Below, piece after piece: positions 35,770-45,147 of a stretch of DNA of 64,000 nucleotides (within the stretch, counting starts at the first letter, position 1; every line of letters begins with the position of its first letter). Source of the stretch: JAJDZL01 sp965220665 (GTDB lineage Bacteria > Pseudomonadota > Gammaproteobacteria > Arenicellales > JAJDZL01); assembly GCA_965220665.1 (NCBI GenBank), contig CBDCQQ010000005.1, forward strand, positions 2,533,650-2,597,649, written 5' to 3'. Made by a program: the position numbers and the translations under genes. The notes under the pieces were generated by a model, which saw only the letters and a list, made by a program, of their open reading frames with translations, ran no database searches and was not told where the DNA came from.

Positions 35770-37161
35770 GAGTTATGCCCAAAAGTAGTGCGTGACGGGG
35801 GTTGAAAAAAAAGCGGCGTATCTGGTTAAATGTAGAAAGCATTTTTACAACCAACCAGAGAGGTACGCCACTATGAGTAACGATAACGTAATTGGATTTG
35901 AAAGTCGAGACATTTCACCCGATGTTGTGACCGAATTGGTGCGCACCGGTGCCAGACGGATTCTCGCCCAGGCCCTGCAGCTTGAGGTGGAGGAATTTCT
36001 CGCTCAGTATGACGGACAGTATGCTGGCAACGGGCTTCGGGCGGTGGTTCGAAGCGGCAGCCAGCCTGAGCGTGACATTCAGACCGGTATCGGGCCGGTT
36101 TCGGTTCGGATTCCGAAGGTCCGCTCGAATACCGGCGAGCCGGTGTCGTTCCGCTCGGCACTGATCCCGCCGTATGTGAGAAAGACGGCGACGGTTGAGG
36201 CGTTTGTGCCGTGGCTTTATCTGAAGGGGGTGTCAAGCGGTGAGATGGCTGATACCCTGAAGGTTCTGCTGGGCAGTAAGGCGCAGGGTTTTTCTGCCTC
36301 ATCGGTCTCCCGCCTGGCGCAGCAGTGGAATGAGGAGATGAGGCGGTGGCAGACGCGCGGCATCACCGGGAAGATCGTTTATGTATGGGCCGATGGGGTG
36401 TACTGCGGGCTTCGGGCCGAGGATGCAAAGCTGTGTGCGCTGGTGCTGATCGGGGTTGATGAGTGTGGCCGCAAGCAGTTGCTGGCGATTGAGGACGGGG
36501 TGCGCGAATCGACCGAGAGCTGGAAGGGGATGCTGCTGGATCTGAAGTCCAGGGGCATGGATGCACCGAAGCTGGCGGTTGGAGACGGGGCGATGGGGTT
36601 CTGGTCGGCATTGGACCAGGTTTACCCTGAAACCCAGGATCAGCGCTGCTGGGTGCATAAGACGGCGAATGTGCTCAACCGGCTGCCGAAGATGCTGCAC
36701 GGACAGGCGAAAAAGGCGCTTCACCAGATCTGGATGGCAGACACGCGCGAGGCGGCGCATGAGGCGTTTGATCGGTTTGTGGAAACCTATCAGGACAAGT
36801 ATCCGAAAGTGGTTGAATGCCTGATCGGGGATCGTGAGGAGCTGCTGGCGTTTTACGATTTTCCGGCATCGCACTGGCAATCTCTGCGTACCACTAATCC
36901 AATCGAGTCGACCTTCGCGACGATCCGTCACCGCACCAAGCGCTCGAAGGGCTGTCTGAGCAGAACGACGATGCTGGGCATGATGTACAGGCTGGGGATG
37001 TGTGCGGAGAAAAAATGGCGACGGCTGCGCGGGTTCAGGCAGCTGGGCAAAGTGATCGAGGGAGTGAAATTCAAGAATGGAGTCGAACTGAATTACAATG
37101 ACACCGACCAGGTAGCCGCTTAGTGATGAATCCCGTCACGCACTACTTTTGGGCATAACTC
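35770..37161 (+). mobile_element. IS256-family insertion sequence, copy A
   Basis: A 1392-bp element with perfect long inverted ends, starting GAGTTATGCCCAAAAGTAG and ending with its reverse complement. A 9-bp target duplication TGATTCCAT is present at 35761-35769 and 37162-37170. Copies B (52199) and C (62474) have the same length and orientation. The insertion lies at the edge of a palindromic repeat (37169-37223). Confidence 0.95.
35873..37123 (+). CDS. IS256-family (mutator-type) transposase, copy A
   Basis: A 416-residue transposase. DDE residues are likely Asp in VWADGVYCGLR, Asp in VGDGAMGFW and Glu in TTNPIESTFATIR; CWVHK and the C-terminal LGMCAEKKWRR are typical of the family. ATG at 35873 follows an AGAGG site; a longer in-frame start begins inside the terminal repeat and is unlikely. 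The protein is identical to those of copies B and C. Confidence 0.94.
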   Translation: MSNDNVIGFESRDISPDVVTELVRTGARRILAQALQLEVEEFLAQYDGQYAGNGLRAVVRSGSQPERDIQTGIGPVSVRIPKVRSNTGEPVSFRSALIPPYVRKTATVEAFVPWLYLKGVSSGEMADTLKVLLGSKAQGFSASSVSRLAQQWNEEMRRWQTRGITGKIVYVWADGVYCGLRAEDAKLCALVLIGVDECGRKQLLAIEDGVRESTESWKGMLLDLKSRGMDAPKLAVGDGAMGFWSALDQVYPETQDQRCWVHKTANVLNRLPKMLHGQAKKALHQIWMADTREAAHEAFDRFVETYQDKYPKVVECLIGDREELLAFYDFPASHWQSLRTTNPIESTFATIRHRTKRSKGCLSRTTMLGMMYRLGMCAEKKWRRLRGFRQLGKVIEGVKFKNGVELNYNDTDQVAA

Positions 37162-37168
37162 TGATTCC

Positions 37169-37223
37169 ATACCAATTCGCTTTGAACGAAGTGCGCAGCA
37201 CGAAGAGAAAAGCGAATTGGTAT
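37169..37223. repeat. 55-bp palindromic repeat, MITE- or REP-like
   Basis: Arms ATACCAATTCGCTTT (37169-37183) and its exact complement (37209-37223) flank a 25-base loop. Such a palindrome is typical of small dispersed repeats. It abuts the target duplication of IS256 copy A. Confidence 0.6.
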
Positions 37224-37310
37224 GCGCTGGAATTTGCACCTAGTATTGACAGATTCATAAAATCGAAAGACCCATTGAAGCAGGGCAGACAATCGAGGGC
37301 AACCAGAAAT

Positions 37311-38392
37311 TCCAGCGCCCTGAAGCGCTTGGTGGGGACTTGTGCCTCGATTGAGGTGCCTCACGGACCGGTGGTGGAAACCCTGATGGAGCGCGATTTC
37401 AAAGTGTATTCTATCAACCCCATGCAGTTGGACCGGTTCAGCGACTGCGTGTCGCCAGCCGGTGCTAAGGACGACCGTCTTGACGCTCAGGTGCTGGCAT
37501 CCAGCCTGCGCACCGATAGCCAGCATTTCCGTCATCTCGACCCACCCCGGCAGCCCATGTTGAGCTGAGGAAACTGAGCCGGACCATAGAGCATCTGACC
37601 GCCGACCGGGTACGATTGATCAACCGGATTCGCCAACTGTTGTGGCGCTACCATCCGCAGTTTCTCTATCTGGAAAAAAGATTTGTCCAAGACCTGGGTG
37701 CGAGAGCTCTGGCGACGCGCACCCACCGCCTTCGCAAAACCAATGTGGCTAAACTGCTCAAACAGCATCGAGTACGTCGCATTGGTACGGATGAGGTCCT
37801 CAATGTACTGAGAACACCACCGATGACGCTCGCACCCGGTACCGAGAATGCCGTCTGCACCAGTCTCAGGCTGGCCTTTGATCAACTCGAGCTCAATCAG
37901 CGACAGATCCATCAAGCCAATGTCGGAATTGATTAGTTGAATGAGAAACTCACCGAATCAACGGCCGATGAAACGGGAATGGACTGGAATCGTGACGTGG
38001 CCATCCTGTCCTCGATTCCAAGGGCCGGACGCGTCGTCCTCTCCACGCTGTTGGCCGAAGCTTTACAATCCTTGCAACGCCGCGATCTAAAGGCCTTGCG
38101 TTGACTGTGCGGGGTTGCGCCGGTCACCCGAGGATCTGAAAAATCCAACCTTATCGTTAAACGAATGGCCTGCAACCTGAGACTGTGCAATGCCAACCAC
38201 CACTAGGCTCGAACCGCCGCGTAACACGGTGAAATCAGCAAAGCCAAATATAACACACTGCGGGCATGCGGACATCGTCACGGTCAAGCACTGCGTACCG
38301 TCGGCAACCGACTGCTAAGCGTCACCTGTGCGAGGTTGGAAAACCAAACTGAGTTCAATCAATATCTCAGGCAGCTGAAAAAGGTAGCCTGA
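37311..38392 (+). pseudogene. Degraded IS110-family transposase
   Basis: The N-terminal DEDD part is recognisable (VEVPHGPVVETLMERDF-like IEVPHGPVVETLMERDF, then SPAGAKDDRLDAQVLASSLRTD), followed by a stop at 37566-37568. A second open stretch (37616-37936) has the connector helices RIRQLLWRYHPQFLYLEK, and the C-terminal transposase domain continues in other frames (ILSSIPRAGRVVLSTLLAEAL; final NQYLRQLKKVA). Several stops and frameshifts make it non-functional. Confidence 0.85.
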
Positions 38393-38598
38393 TAGACTCA
38401 AAACGCAAGTTGATCGATTGGAAAATTTGATGGACTTAAACGATCTTCAACCGTGGGTACAAATCCACCGACTTTTTTGCTTTACAAATGGTAGGTAGTC
38501 CCCACTTGGGATGAGTGAAGGTTTGCCTGTCTAGACAAGTAAATTCAAAAATTGCCCTATGGTTTGGATTTTTTCAGGAATCCTCAAAGGGCTAGAAC

Positions 38599-39325
38599 AT
38601 GATAACTCAGATGGAATATTTCATGATTCATCGGTACAAATCCGAGGGTCTTTCCAACTGTGCCATCGCGCGCTGACTCGGGATGGGATCGACCGTAAAA
38701 TAAAAAAAACACCTGTGTCAGGATGGTCAGGACCTGGTGGTGTTGCACGCACACCTCACCCAGCAGGCTTGATCGGTATCGAGCGTATCTGTGCGAACGT
38801 GTGCAGCAGTATCCGTAGCTGTCGGTCAGACGGTTGCAGCTAGAGATCCAAGGGTTCGGCTACCAGGGCGGCTACTGGATCCTGTGTGACTATCTGAGTA
38901 TCATCTGTCCTCAGGCCGAGGTCGAATTTGAGGTTCGGTTTGCAATCGCACCCGGTCAGCAGGGGCAGGCTGATTTCGCCTGCATTTTGGCTCAGTTCAC
39001 GGATGAGTCGGTTATCACCAGACGGCTGTGGCTTTATACCACTGTGTAGGAATACAGCCGTCGGTTGTGGGGCTGTTTTTGCCGCTCCCAAGACATGCAG
39101 ACGGTATTGCGCAGCATATTCGGTGCTTTGAGGTTTTTGGCGGCGCACCCCAGCAGGTGTTTTATGATCGCATGGAGACCGCATTCATTGACGAGGATCC
39201 GCCTGGACAGGTGGTGAACTACAACTTCAGTTTGCTCAGCCTGCTGCATCACTATGGTTCGATGCCGCGGGCCTGCCGTACCCAGCGGATGAAAACCAAG
39301 GGCAAGGTGGAGCGCATGTACAGGA
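38599..39325 (+). pseudogene. Degraded istA transposase (IS21 family), remnant 2
   Basis: Begins with ITQMEYFMIHRYKSEGLSN and has the core start GQQGQADFACILAQF, then RRLWGCFCRSQDMQTVLRS-like sequence, and ends KTKGKVERMYR. Internal stops and at least one frameshift are present. It is different in sequence from remnant 1, so two distinct IS21 elements once sat here. Confidence 0.8.
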
Positions 39326-39459
39326 CAAATTTTGAGCGATTTTCGAGACCTTTAGTAGTTCAGCATAGTTTGGAAAAAATTTTCTAAAATGAATACAATT
39401 TATATATACTAGTTTGAGCATATACTAGTTTCAACACAAATATACAGAGGAATTGGACC

Positions 39460-39692
39460 ATGAGCATTAGCAAAAATTATCGTGTTCGGTTGGCGACATA
39501 ATTAAGACTGACGATTCTATAGATAGCGTGGTAGTTGTAGAGGTGGTTGAAGTAATTGAGGAGGTGGAAGAGTCACTAGCTAGTTCACAGTACAACAATG
39601 CAAATGACAAATTAAGTCATCTTGAGAAAATCACAACCCCTGATATACTGTCATTGATTAACTTAGTTGACCCGCGTCCTAGAGAAGCGTGA
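39460..39692 (+). pseudogene. Frameshifted small acidic protein remnant
   Basis: An AGAGG ribosome-binding site precedes ATG at 39460, but the frame stops after 13 codons. In another frame an uninterrupted acidic stretch follows: GDIIKTDDSIDSVVVVEVVE, then IEEVEESLASS and a tail ending LINLVDPRPREA. The family is not recognised. The paired ATATACTAGTTT repeats just upstream could have been an operator. Confidence 0.35.
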
Positions 39693-39794
39693 TAGTTTCC
39701 CCTTTATCCGGAATTGTAAAGACGAATTTTTGTCATAAGACTATTTTGAAGCGATTTCGAATGGATGGTTAACGACACGGTAATCAGCAGTTTG

Positions 39795-39956
39795 TCAGTT
39801 GGAAGCAAAATTCATTAAAGGACTAATTGAAGTTTCTAGTCGGTTTATTGCGATTTTCAGATTGGCTTTCGCATCAAGGTCGCGTTGTGAATCTAATTCA
39901 GTAACCACTTCATTTTCAGGTTGAATTATCCCAGCTAGGGTTTCGTATATTAATTT
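39795..39956 (-). pseudogene. C-terminal reading-frame fragment cut by IS copy 2
   Basis: The minus strand encodes LIYETLAGIIQPENEVVTEL and ends with SISPLMNFASN. On the other side of the IS (41921 onward) the rejoined frame meets a stop within a few codons and offers no start, so this is only a fragment of unknown origin. Confidence 0.3.
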
Positions 39957-41915
39957 GAGGGAATTTTTAGATCGGTAACCCCTTGAATAGACGCGCGATT
40001 CAGCGGGTCTGAATTTTCGTTTACCCCACAAAAACCGCCAATCAGGCGCCATTTGCGGCCTGTCAGGGCAAAATCCCGAATTTCCACCCCAACCGTTCAG
40101 CGCGCCGCTGAGCCCTCTGCGGGCACCTGGCCGAATCCAACGAAAATCATCTAATGATTTGTTTTAATTGACAAATAATGCCATGAGCGAATCCCAATCG
40201 TGTATAATTGACTCCATAAAAGAAACAAAAACCAACCCACGGGAGATTCACGCATGGCACTCATCAATTATGACCTTTTCGCGTCTGACTCTGCAGACAA
40301 TTGTGAGCTGAAAAACCTGACCGCACTGCTCGAACAGCTCGACTTCTCAGAGCTCATCAATGAGATTCTCATCCGCCGCAAAGGCAGAGGCCGGCGGGAC
40401 TGGCCCATCGAAGCGATGCTCAATGCCGTGTTCGCGATCGACATTCTGCAGCACCGCAGCGTGTCCGGATTCGTCCGGGAGCTGAAACGCAACCCCGCGC
40501 TGATGCATGTGCTGGGCTTTCCGATGCGGCGTGGGTTTCACACCGACCCGGCCTTTGACGGTTATGCGGTGCCGAGTGATTCGGCCTTTTGCCGGTTCAT
40601 CCGACTGCTGACCGAGATTGAACGCGGTACCGGTGCGCTGATGCGGGTGTTTGAGGCGCAGGTCGATGAGATCGCGGCACTGCTGCCGGACTTTGGAAAA
40701 AGTGTCGGCTACGACGGCAAAGCCGTCGAATCGCATTCGACCGGCCGGCCGCTCAAGCATAAGGCAATCGACAAAACCACCGGCCGGCATCCCACCTCGG
40801 ATCCGGATGCCAGCTGGGGCGTGCATGAGCAGTACGGGACTGATCAGAACGGCCGGGAAGTCAGGAAAACCAAGAAATGGTTTGGTTACACGCTGCACAC
40901 GCACGGGGACGTGACTTACGAGCTGCCGATTCGGTTTCGGCTGGAAACGGCCCGCGAGTCCGAATACCGTCACTGTGAGGGGTTGATTGAAGAGCATGAG
41001 AAGCTGTGGTTCTTTGACCGGTGCAGGAGTTTCGTGGCCGACCGGGGGCTTGACAGCAACCAGATCAGAAAGCGCCTGTTTAAGAACGATATCCTGCCGG
41101 TGATTGACACCCGCCGGATGTGGCAGGACGTCAATCTGCATCCGCAGCAGCTGAAGGTGCCGACCCGGCCGCTGGATGAGTCGAAGGTGGATACGATTCT
41201 TCGCACGGAGAACGGCAGTCTGTACTGTCAGTGTCCTCAGAGCCGGGAACTTCGACGGATGCACTATCAGGGACGGGAGCAGAAGCGCGGTACGCTCAAG
41301 TGGGCCTGTCCGGCGGCCAGTTATGATTTCACCTGTAAAGGCCAGGCGGCCTGTTACCGCATGGGTCAGGTGAAACCGGGGTCGAAGAGCCGGGTGGTGC
41401 GGGTGAAGATGGACCCGGATCATCTTCGCAATTACGGCCCTTTGCCGCCGAATTCATACAAGTGGCGGCGGCATTACGATCAGAGGTCGGCGATGGAGCG
41501 GATTTATTCAAGAGTCGATCAGGCGCATCTGGCGCACGATCATTTCCTGCGCGGCAAAGCGCGCCTGACGCTGAAGTTCACCGTTGGCTATGCGGTGATG
41601 CTGGCGCGGGCGTGTGTGGCGGTCAAGGCCGGACAGCCGGAAAAGATGCGCAGCTGGGCGTCCTCGCTGGCGGCCTGACTGGCGCCCCGGTTCCCGGGGC
41701 TCGGAAAATCCAAACCGAACACGATGCTGCGGGTGCGGCAGATTCGGCGCGGCTGCAATTCGCCCGCGTCGCCGGCAATGGCGGTTTTCGCGGCACTGGG
41801 CGCCTTGATGACTCGGAAATCAGCGGCGGGCGGGATTTTGTTTCGCGAAATTGACCGAATTTTTCTCCGTGACAGAATTTTCTGACCCTAAAATTGTTGC
41901 TAACGCAAAACCCTC
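39957..41915 (+). mobile_element. 1959-bp insertion sequence, copy 2
   Basis: Same ends and length as copy 1 (GAGGG...CCCTC), bounded by target duplication AATTT at 39952-39956 and 41916-41920. Orientation is the same as copy 1. The duplication shows it arrived by its own transposition rather than by duplication of the copy 1 region. Confidence 0.94.
40254..41678 (+). CDS. DDE transposase of the 1959-bp IS, copy 2
   Basis: A 474-residue protein identical to that of copy 1 except Asp102 in place of Gly102 (codon GAC at 40557). All candidate DDE acids are present (GYDGKAVE, ADRGLDS, AMERIYS). An intact GGGAG site and the same TATAAT upstream region are retained. Family uncertain, as for copy 1. 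Confidence 0.9.
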   Translation: MALINYDLFASDSADNCELKNLTALLEQLDFSELINEILIRRKGRGRRDWPIEAMLNAVFAIDILQHRSVSGFVRELKRNPALMHVLGFPMRRGFHTDPAFDGYAVPSDSAFCRFIRLLTEIERGTGALMRVFEAQVDEIAALLPDFGKSVGYDGKAVESHSTGRPLKHKAIDKTTGRHPTSDPDASWGVHEQYGTDQNGREVRKTKKWFGYTLHTHGDVTYELPIRFRLETARESEYRHCEGLIEEHEKLWFFDRCRSFVADRGLDSNQIRKRLFKNDILPVIDTRRMWQDVNLHPQQLKVPTRPLDESKVDTILRTENGSLYCQCPQSRELRRMHYQGREQKRGTLKWACPAASYDFTCKGQAACYRMGQVKPGSKSRVVRVKMDPDHLRNYGPLPPNSYKWRRHYDQRSAMERIYSRVDQAHLAHDHFLRGKARLTLKFTVGYAVMLARACVAVKAGQPEKMRSWASSLAA

Positions 41916-42666
41916 AATTTGAAGCAAATTTATTTTGTGTCGTGGATAGACATTACAATGTTGAATTGAGGATTGATCGGGGATTCAATAGCGATGCTTG
42001 ATAATATTATCAATGAGCGCTACTGTTCTATGTTTTACGACGGGACACTTAATTCGATTATGGATAAAAATCCATTCCCCCACGCACATTTCCCGAATAT
42101 TTTTACTTTGGACTTTTATAGGGAAATTCAACAATACACGAAAGAATGTCCTAAACATTCCTATGCGGCACGAGGTAGTGAAACAATAATATTTTATGAG
42201 CCTTTTGAAAATGAGGCCTTTATAAGAGCGATCTATGGACAAGAATTTAGGTCATTTCTTTCTTCTTGTGTTGAGACTCAAAGTGTCACCCGCTCAAATG
42301 GGCGGGTCCCACAATTGCGGCACTTAGTTGGCGAAAACAATGGAATAAGTATTCACACAGATGCTACATCTAATGTGGATTTTATTTGCGTGTTTAATTT
42401 TAGTTCAGGGTGGCAAAATGGTATGGGAGGAGAACTATCAGTTTGGAGGAAAATTGGCCCTACAGAGTACCAAAAAATCAAAGAATTCATCCCTGAAGAG
42501 AATTCAATGTTATTAATTTATTTTGGCAAAGATACTTACCATAGCATTTCCGGATTAGTTGGTGAATGGAGAGTGTTGTCCAACGAGAAATGAGTCTGAA
42601 GCAGGATTCCGTTTCCAACGAGAAATGAGTCTGAAAAACCGAGGTGATCGGGTTCATCATAGGCGG

Positions 42667-43923
42667 ATGAAGACGATCATGAAACTGGAAGAAATCAGGA
42701 CTCTGGAAGACGTGCAGGCGTTTTTGGAAGGTACTCAGGCAGTGGTGTTTGAGGTGATCGACAGCAAAGCGGCTCGCTATCGATGGATTGAGCGTGTTTT
42801 GATTCGTTTCAATTATTCGAAGCTGTCGAAGAAGCAGCGCGGTCTGGTGATTCGTTTGCTGATGAAGGTCAGCGGCTATTCGCGCCAGCAGGTTGCCCGA
42901 TTGGTCAAGTGCTATCGAACCAAGGGTCGGGTCAGTTGTGGCCGTGTCGGCGGCGTTCGATTTGCCCGCCGGTACACGGAGCAGGACATTGCGCTGTTGG
43001 TGGAAACGGACCGGCTGCATGATGTGCCCAATGGTCTGGCGGTGAAGAAAATATTTGAACGGGCCTGGGTCGAGTACGGCGATGAGCGCTTTCGGCGCCT
43101 GGCCACCATTTCGGTGTCGCACATTTACAATCTGAGAAAGTCTGCCAGCTACCAGCGTCAGCGCACCTGGCGTGCGAAGACGCAGTCTCGGCAGATTGAC
43201 ATTGGCACCCGGAAACGGCCGCAGCCGGATGGCAAGCCCGGCTATCTGCGCGTTGACACGGTCCACCAGGGCGATCAGGATGGTCGCAAGGGGCTTTATC
43301 ACATCAACGCAGTTGATCAGGTCACGCAGTTCGAATGTGTTGTTTCAGTTGAGAAAATCACTGAACGGCATCTGATACCGGCACTGCAGATGCTGATTGA
43401 CGGCTTTCCGTTTGAGATCCTTGGATTCCATACCGACAATGGCAGTGAATACATCAACTACAAAGTGGCAGAGCTTTTGAACAAACTGCACATTGAGTTC
43501 ACCAAGTCGCGCACCCGGCACAGCAATGACAATGCGCTGGTCGAGTGCAAGAATGGGCACGTGATTCGAAAACTGCTCGGTCATGCGCATATCCCACAGG
43601 ATTGTGCCGGTGCGGTGAACGAATTCAATCGCAGCTGTCTGTTTGTCTATGTCAACTATCATCGGCCGTGTCTGTTTGCCAAACGAGAGGTTGACGAACG
43701 CGGCCGGCAGAAGAAACTTTATCCGTATGAACGGGTGCAGACGCCGTATGAGAAACTCAAGTCGTTGCCGGAGGCATGGCAGTATCTGAAACCGGGGGTG
43801 AGTTTCGAACAACTTGATGCGCTGGCTGCGAGGATGAGTGATAATGAAGCGGCACAGTGGCTGCAGGATGAGCGGACGAAATTATTCAGTGAGGTTGCCC
43901 GGCAGCAACGCCTGCAGGGTTGA
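42667..43923 (+). CDS. Integrase-core transposase
   Basis: A 418-residue transposase with an N-terminal helix-turn-helix region (MKVSGYSRQQVARLVKCYR) and an rve integrase core. Catalytic acids are Asp in LRVDTVHQGD, Asp in FHTDNGSEY and Glu in NALVECKNGHV. The C-terminal part (RPCLFAKREVDERGRQKKLYP) is seen in ISNCY transposases. ATG at 42667 follows a GGCGG run; another ATG lies four codons later. The frame is intact. Confidence 0.88.
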   Translation: MKTIMKLEEIRTLEDVQAFLEGTQAVVFEVIDSKAARYRWIERVLIRFNYSKLSKKQRGLVIRLLMKVSGYSRQQVARLVKCYRTKGRVSCGRVGGVRFARRYTEQDIALLVETDRLHDVPNGLAVKKIFERAWVEYGDERFRRLATISVSHIYNLRKSASYQRQRTWRAKTQSRQIDIGTRKRPQPDGKPGYLRVDTVHQGDQDGRKGLYHINAVDQVTQFECVVSVEKITERHLIPALQMLIDGFPFEILGFHTDNGSEYINYKVAELLNKLHIEFTKSRTRHSNDNALVECKNGHVIRKLLGHAHIPQDCAGAVNEFNRSCLFVYVNYHRPCLFAKREVDERGRQKKLYPYERVQTPYEKLKSLPEAWQYLKPGVSFEQLDALAARMSDNEAAQWLQDERTKLFSEVARQQRLQG

Positions 43924-43971
43924 GATGGGATGGCAGAGAAAAACTCAATTTTGGCAAGATTTATTCGATCA

Positions 43972-44102
43972 CCGCAGAATAAACCTGTGAATAAATCCAT
44001 AAAAAACACCAGGAATTGCGCGCTTTTGGGAGGCGCATATCCTTGTTGCTACGCAACTGTTTTTTTACGGATTTTTTAACAGGTTTATTTCCGCTCCGTG
44101 GT
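43972..44102. repeat. Imperfect long inverted repeat in the IS 3' part
   Basis: Left arm around AATAAACCTGTGAATAAATCC (43979-43999, 21 bases, abbreviated AATAAACCTGTG) pairs imperfectly with the right arm around TTTTTTAACAGGTTTATTT (44073-44091). Between them a small perfect hairpin GTTGC-TAC-GCAAC (44045-44057) is followed by a T-run. It could be a strong terminator or a palindromic element nested in the IS. Confidence 0.6.
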
Positions 44103-44413
44103 TAATTTCAGACTCATTTTGCAATTGGAAAACACTTGGAGTAGGAAAGTAATTCTAACGGAATGGGACCGGATCTTCTAGCAATTCTACAGATTGAGAT
44201 GTTTGCTTTGCGTTAGAGCGAATTTTTATTGTCTAGAAGAATTTTACTAGTGAAATTCTGACAGCTTGAGAGGGATAACTCCCAGTGTAGCGCGGAATTA
44301 TGAGTTCCTGAAACAGAATGTCAGTACTGATATTCTGTTAACCTATGTCTTGCACGACATAGTTAATGCTATATCACTTTGCGAACCGTGTCGAGTTATC
44401 TACTTAAGATTAT

Positions 44414-44803
44414 TTGCAGCCGGTTTTTGCCAGTGGCGGTTGCACATCGGCAGGAATCAGGCTGGCATGGACTCTGGTTGTGACCGCCGTCAAGGCCGGT
44501 AATAAGGGTGTCTACAAAACCACACTGACCGACTTGGTCGACAACCTAGCTAAGGCGCAGTACGACGGACAGCTTAACCAGAAACTGCGTCAGATGAGCC
44601 GGCCTTCACTGCTTATCGTCGATGAAAGCGGCTATTTGCCACAGCCCAAGGAAGGTACCAACCTGCTCTTCCAACCAGTCATCGCACGTTCCGACCTGCT
44701 GCTGGACACCAGTGTCGGGTTACCTCTCAGCGCCGAGCCGAAGAGAAGACGCGGGCGACCACCTAAATCAAAAAAGGTGGGCTTAGTCTATAATTCCGGC
44801 TGA
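44414..44803 (+). pseudogene. Truncated istB helper protein (IS21 family)
   Basis: IstB is the AAA+ ATPase partner of IstA. The middle of the protein is present: VVTAVKAGNKGVYKTTLTDL and RPSLLIVDESGYLPQPKEG (Walker B; IVDEIGYLP is usual). The Walker A region upstream is not recognisable and the C-terminus is replaced by SAEPKRRRGRPPKSKK. It is likely the helper remnant of one of the istA fragments 5-9 kb to the left. Confidence 0.8.
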
Positions 44804-45147
44804 TCACCGACCAACCCTAAAGTGGGAATTTAATCCGTAACTTTTGGGAAATTTAATCCGTAACCTACACCGTGGTGGGGTTGGAAGCGAATCGCAATGG
44901 TTTGTTACTAGGCGCGGGAATCTGAGTTAAATCAGACGGCCGGTTTTTTGAACTGTTGCCGTTTAAACCCAATGAGCTGTTGTTTTGTAACATTACTTGG
45001 GTGCATATTACCTAGGTGCATGTACCGGGCTTTGGGTACTGATATGCGGACTTTTGTGAAATCTACGTGTACAAGACAAACGTAGCGCGAGTTCGAGAAA
45101 ATAAACAGTAACGGAAAACTCGAGTAATATCACCTGTGCGAATATAA
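44804..45147. other. IS21-end repeats and spacer before the glycan island
   Basis: GGAATTTAATCCGTAAC (44825-44841) and GGAAATTTAATCCGTAAC (44847-44864) are near-identical direct repeats, like the multiple terminal repeats of IS21 elements. A second pair, GGTGCATATTACCTA and GGTGCATGTACC, lies near 45000-45026. No gene is visible here. The sequence becomes AT-rich toward 45148. Confidence 0.45.

Larger units (their letters stand above)
39326..39956. other. Spacer with small gene remnants
   Basis: This 630-base AT-rich stretch lies between istA remnant 2 and IS copy 2. It holds two direct copies of ATATACTAGTTT near 39402-39433, a frameshifted small reading frame (39460-39692) and the end of another frame on the minus strand (39795-39956). 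No intact gene is visible. Confidence 0.4.
42572..44136 (+). mobile_element. Integrase-type insertion sequence, 1565 bp
   Basis: Ends AGTGTTGTCCAA and (inverted) AGTGTTTTCCAA, with a 5-bp target duplication TGGAG at 42567-42571 and 44137-44141. A 21-bp motif is repeated exactly inside the left end (42580-42600 and 42615-42635) and a related copy lies at the right end, typical of transposase-binding sites. The family is probably ISNCY/IS1202-like or IS481-like. Confidence 0.88.
41994..44181 (+). pseudogene. 2-oxoglutarate/Fe(II) oxygenase gene split by an IS
   Basis: The first part (41994-42571) encodes a prolyl-4-hydroxylase-like oxygenase: ISIHTDATSNVDFICVFNF carries the His-X-Asp pair, GGELSVWRK follows, and DTYHSISG supplies the distal His. 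Removing the IS (42572-44136) and one TGGAG copy rejoins the frame and gives ...GEW-SRKVILTEWDRIF ending at TAG 44179-44181, for 205 residues. In related enzymes the 2-oxoglutarate-binding Arg follows the distal His by about ten residues; Arg in SRKV could fill this role and is lost in the disrupted form. The substrate is unknown; such enzymes often hydroxylate proteins or peptides. Confidence 0.82.

Noticed and set aside
36299..36931. 210-codon minus-strand frame inside IS256 copy A (also in B and C)
   Set aside because: Shadow of the transposase frame with compositionally biased protein; no ribosome-binding site.
44825..44864. Short direct repeats considered as a CRISPR-like array
   Set aside because: Only two units with a 5-base gap next to an istB remnant; they fit IS21 end repeats and no cas genes are present.
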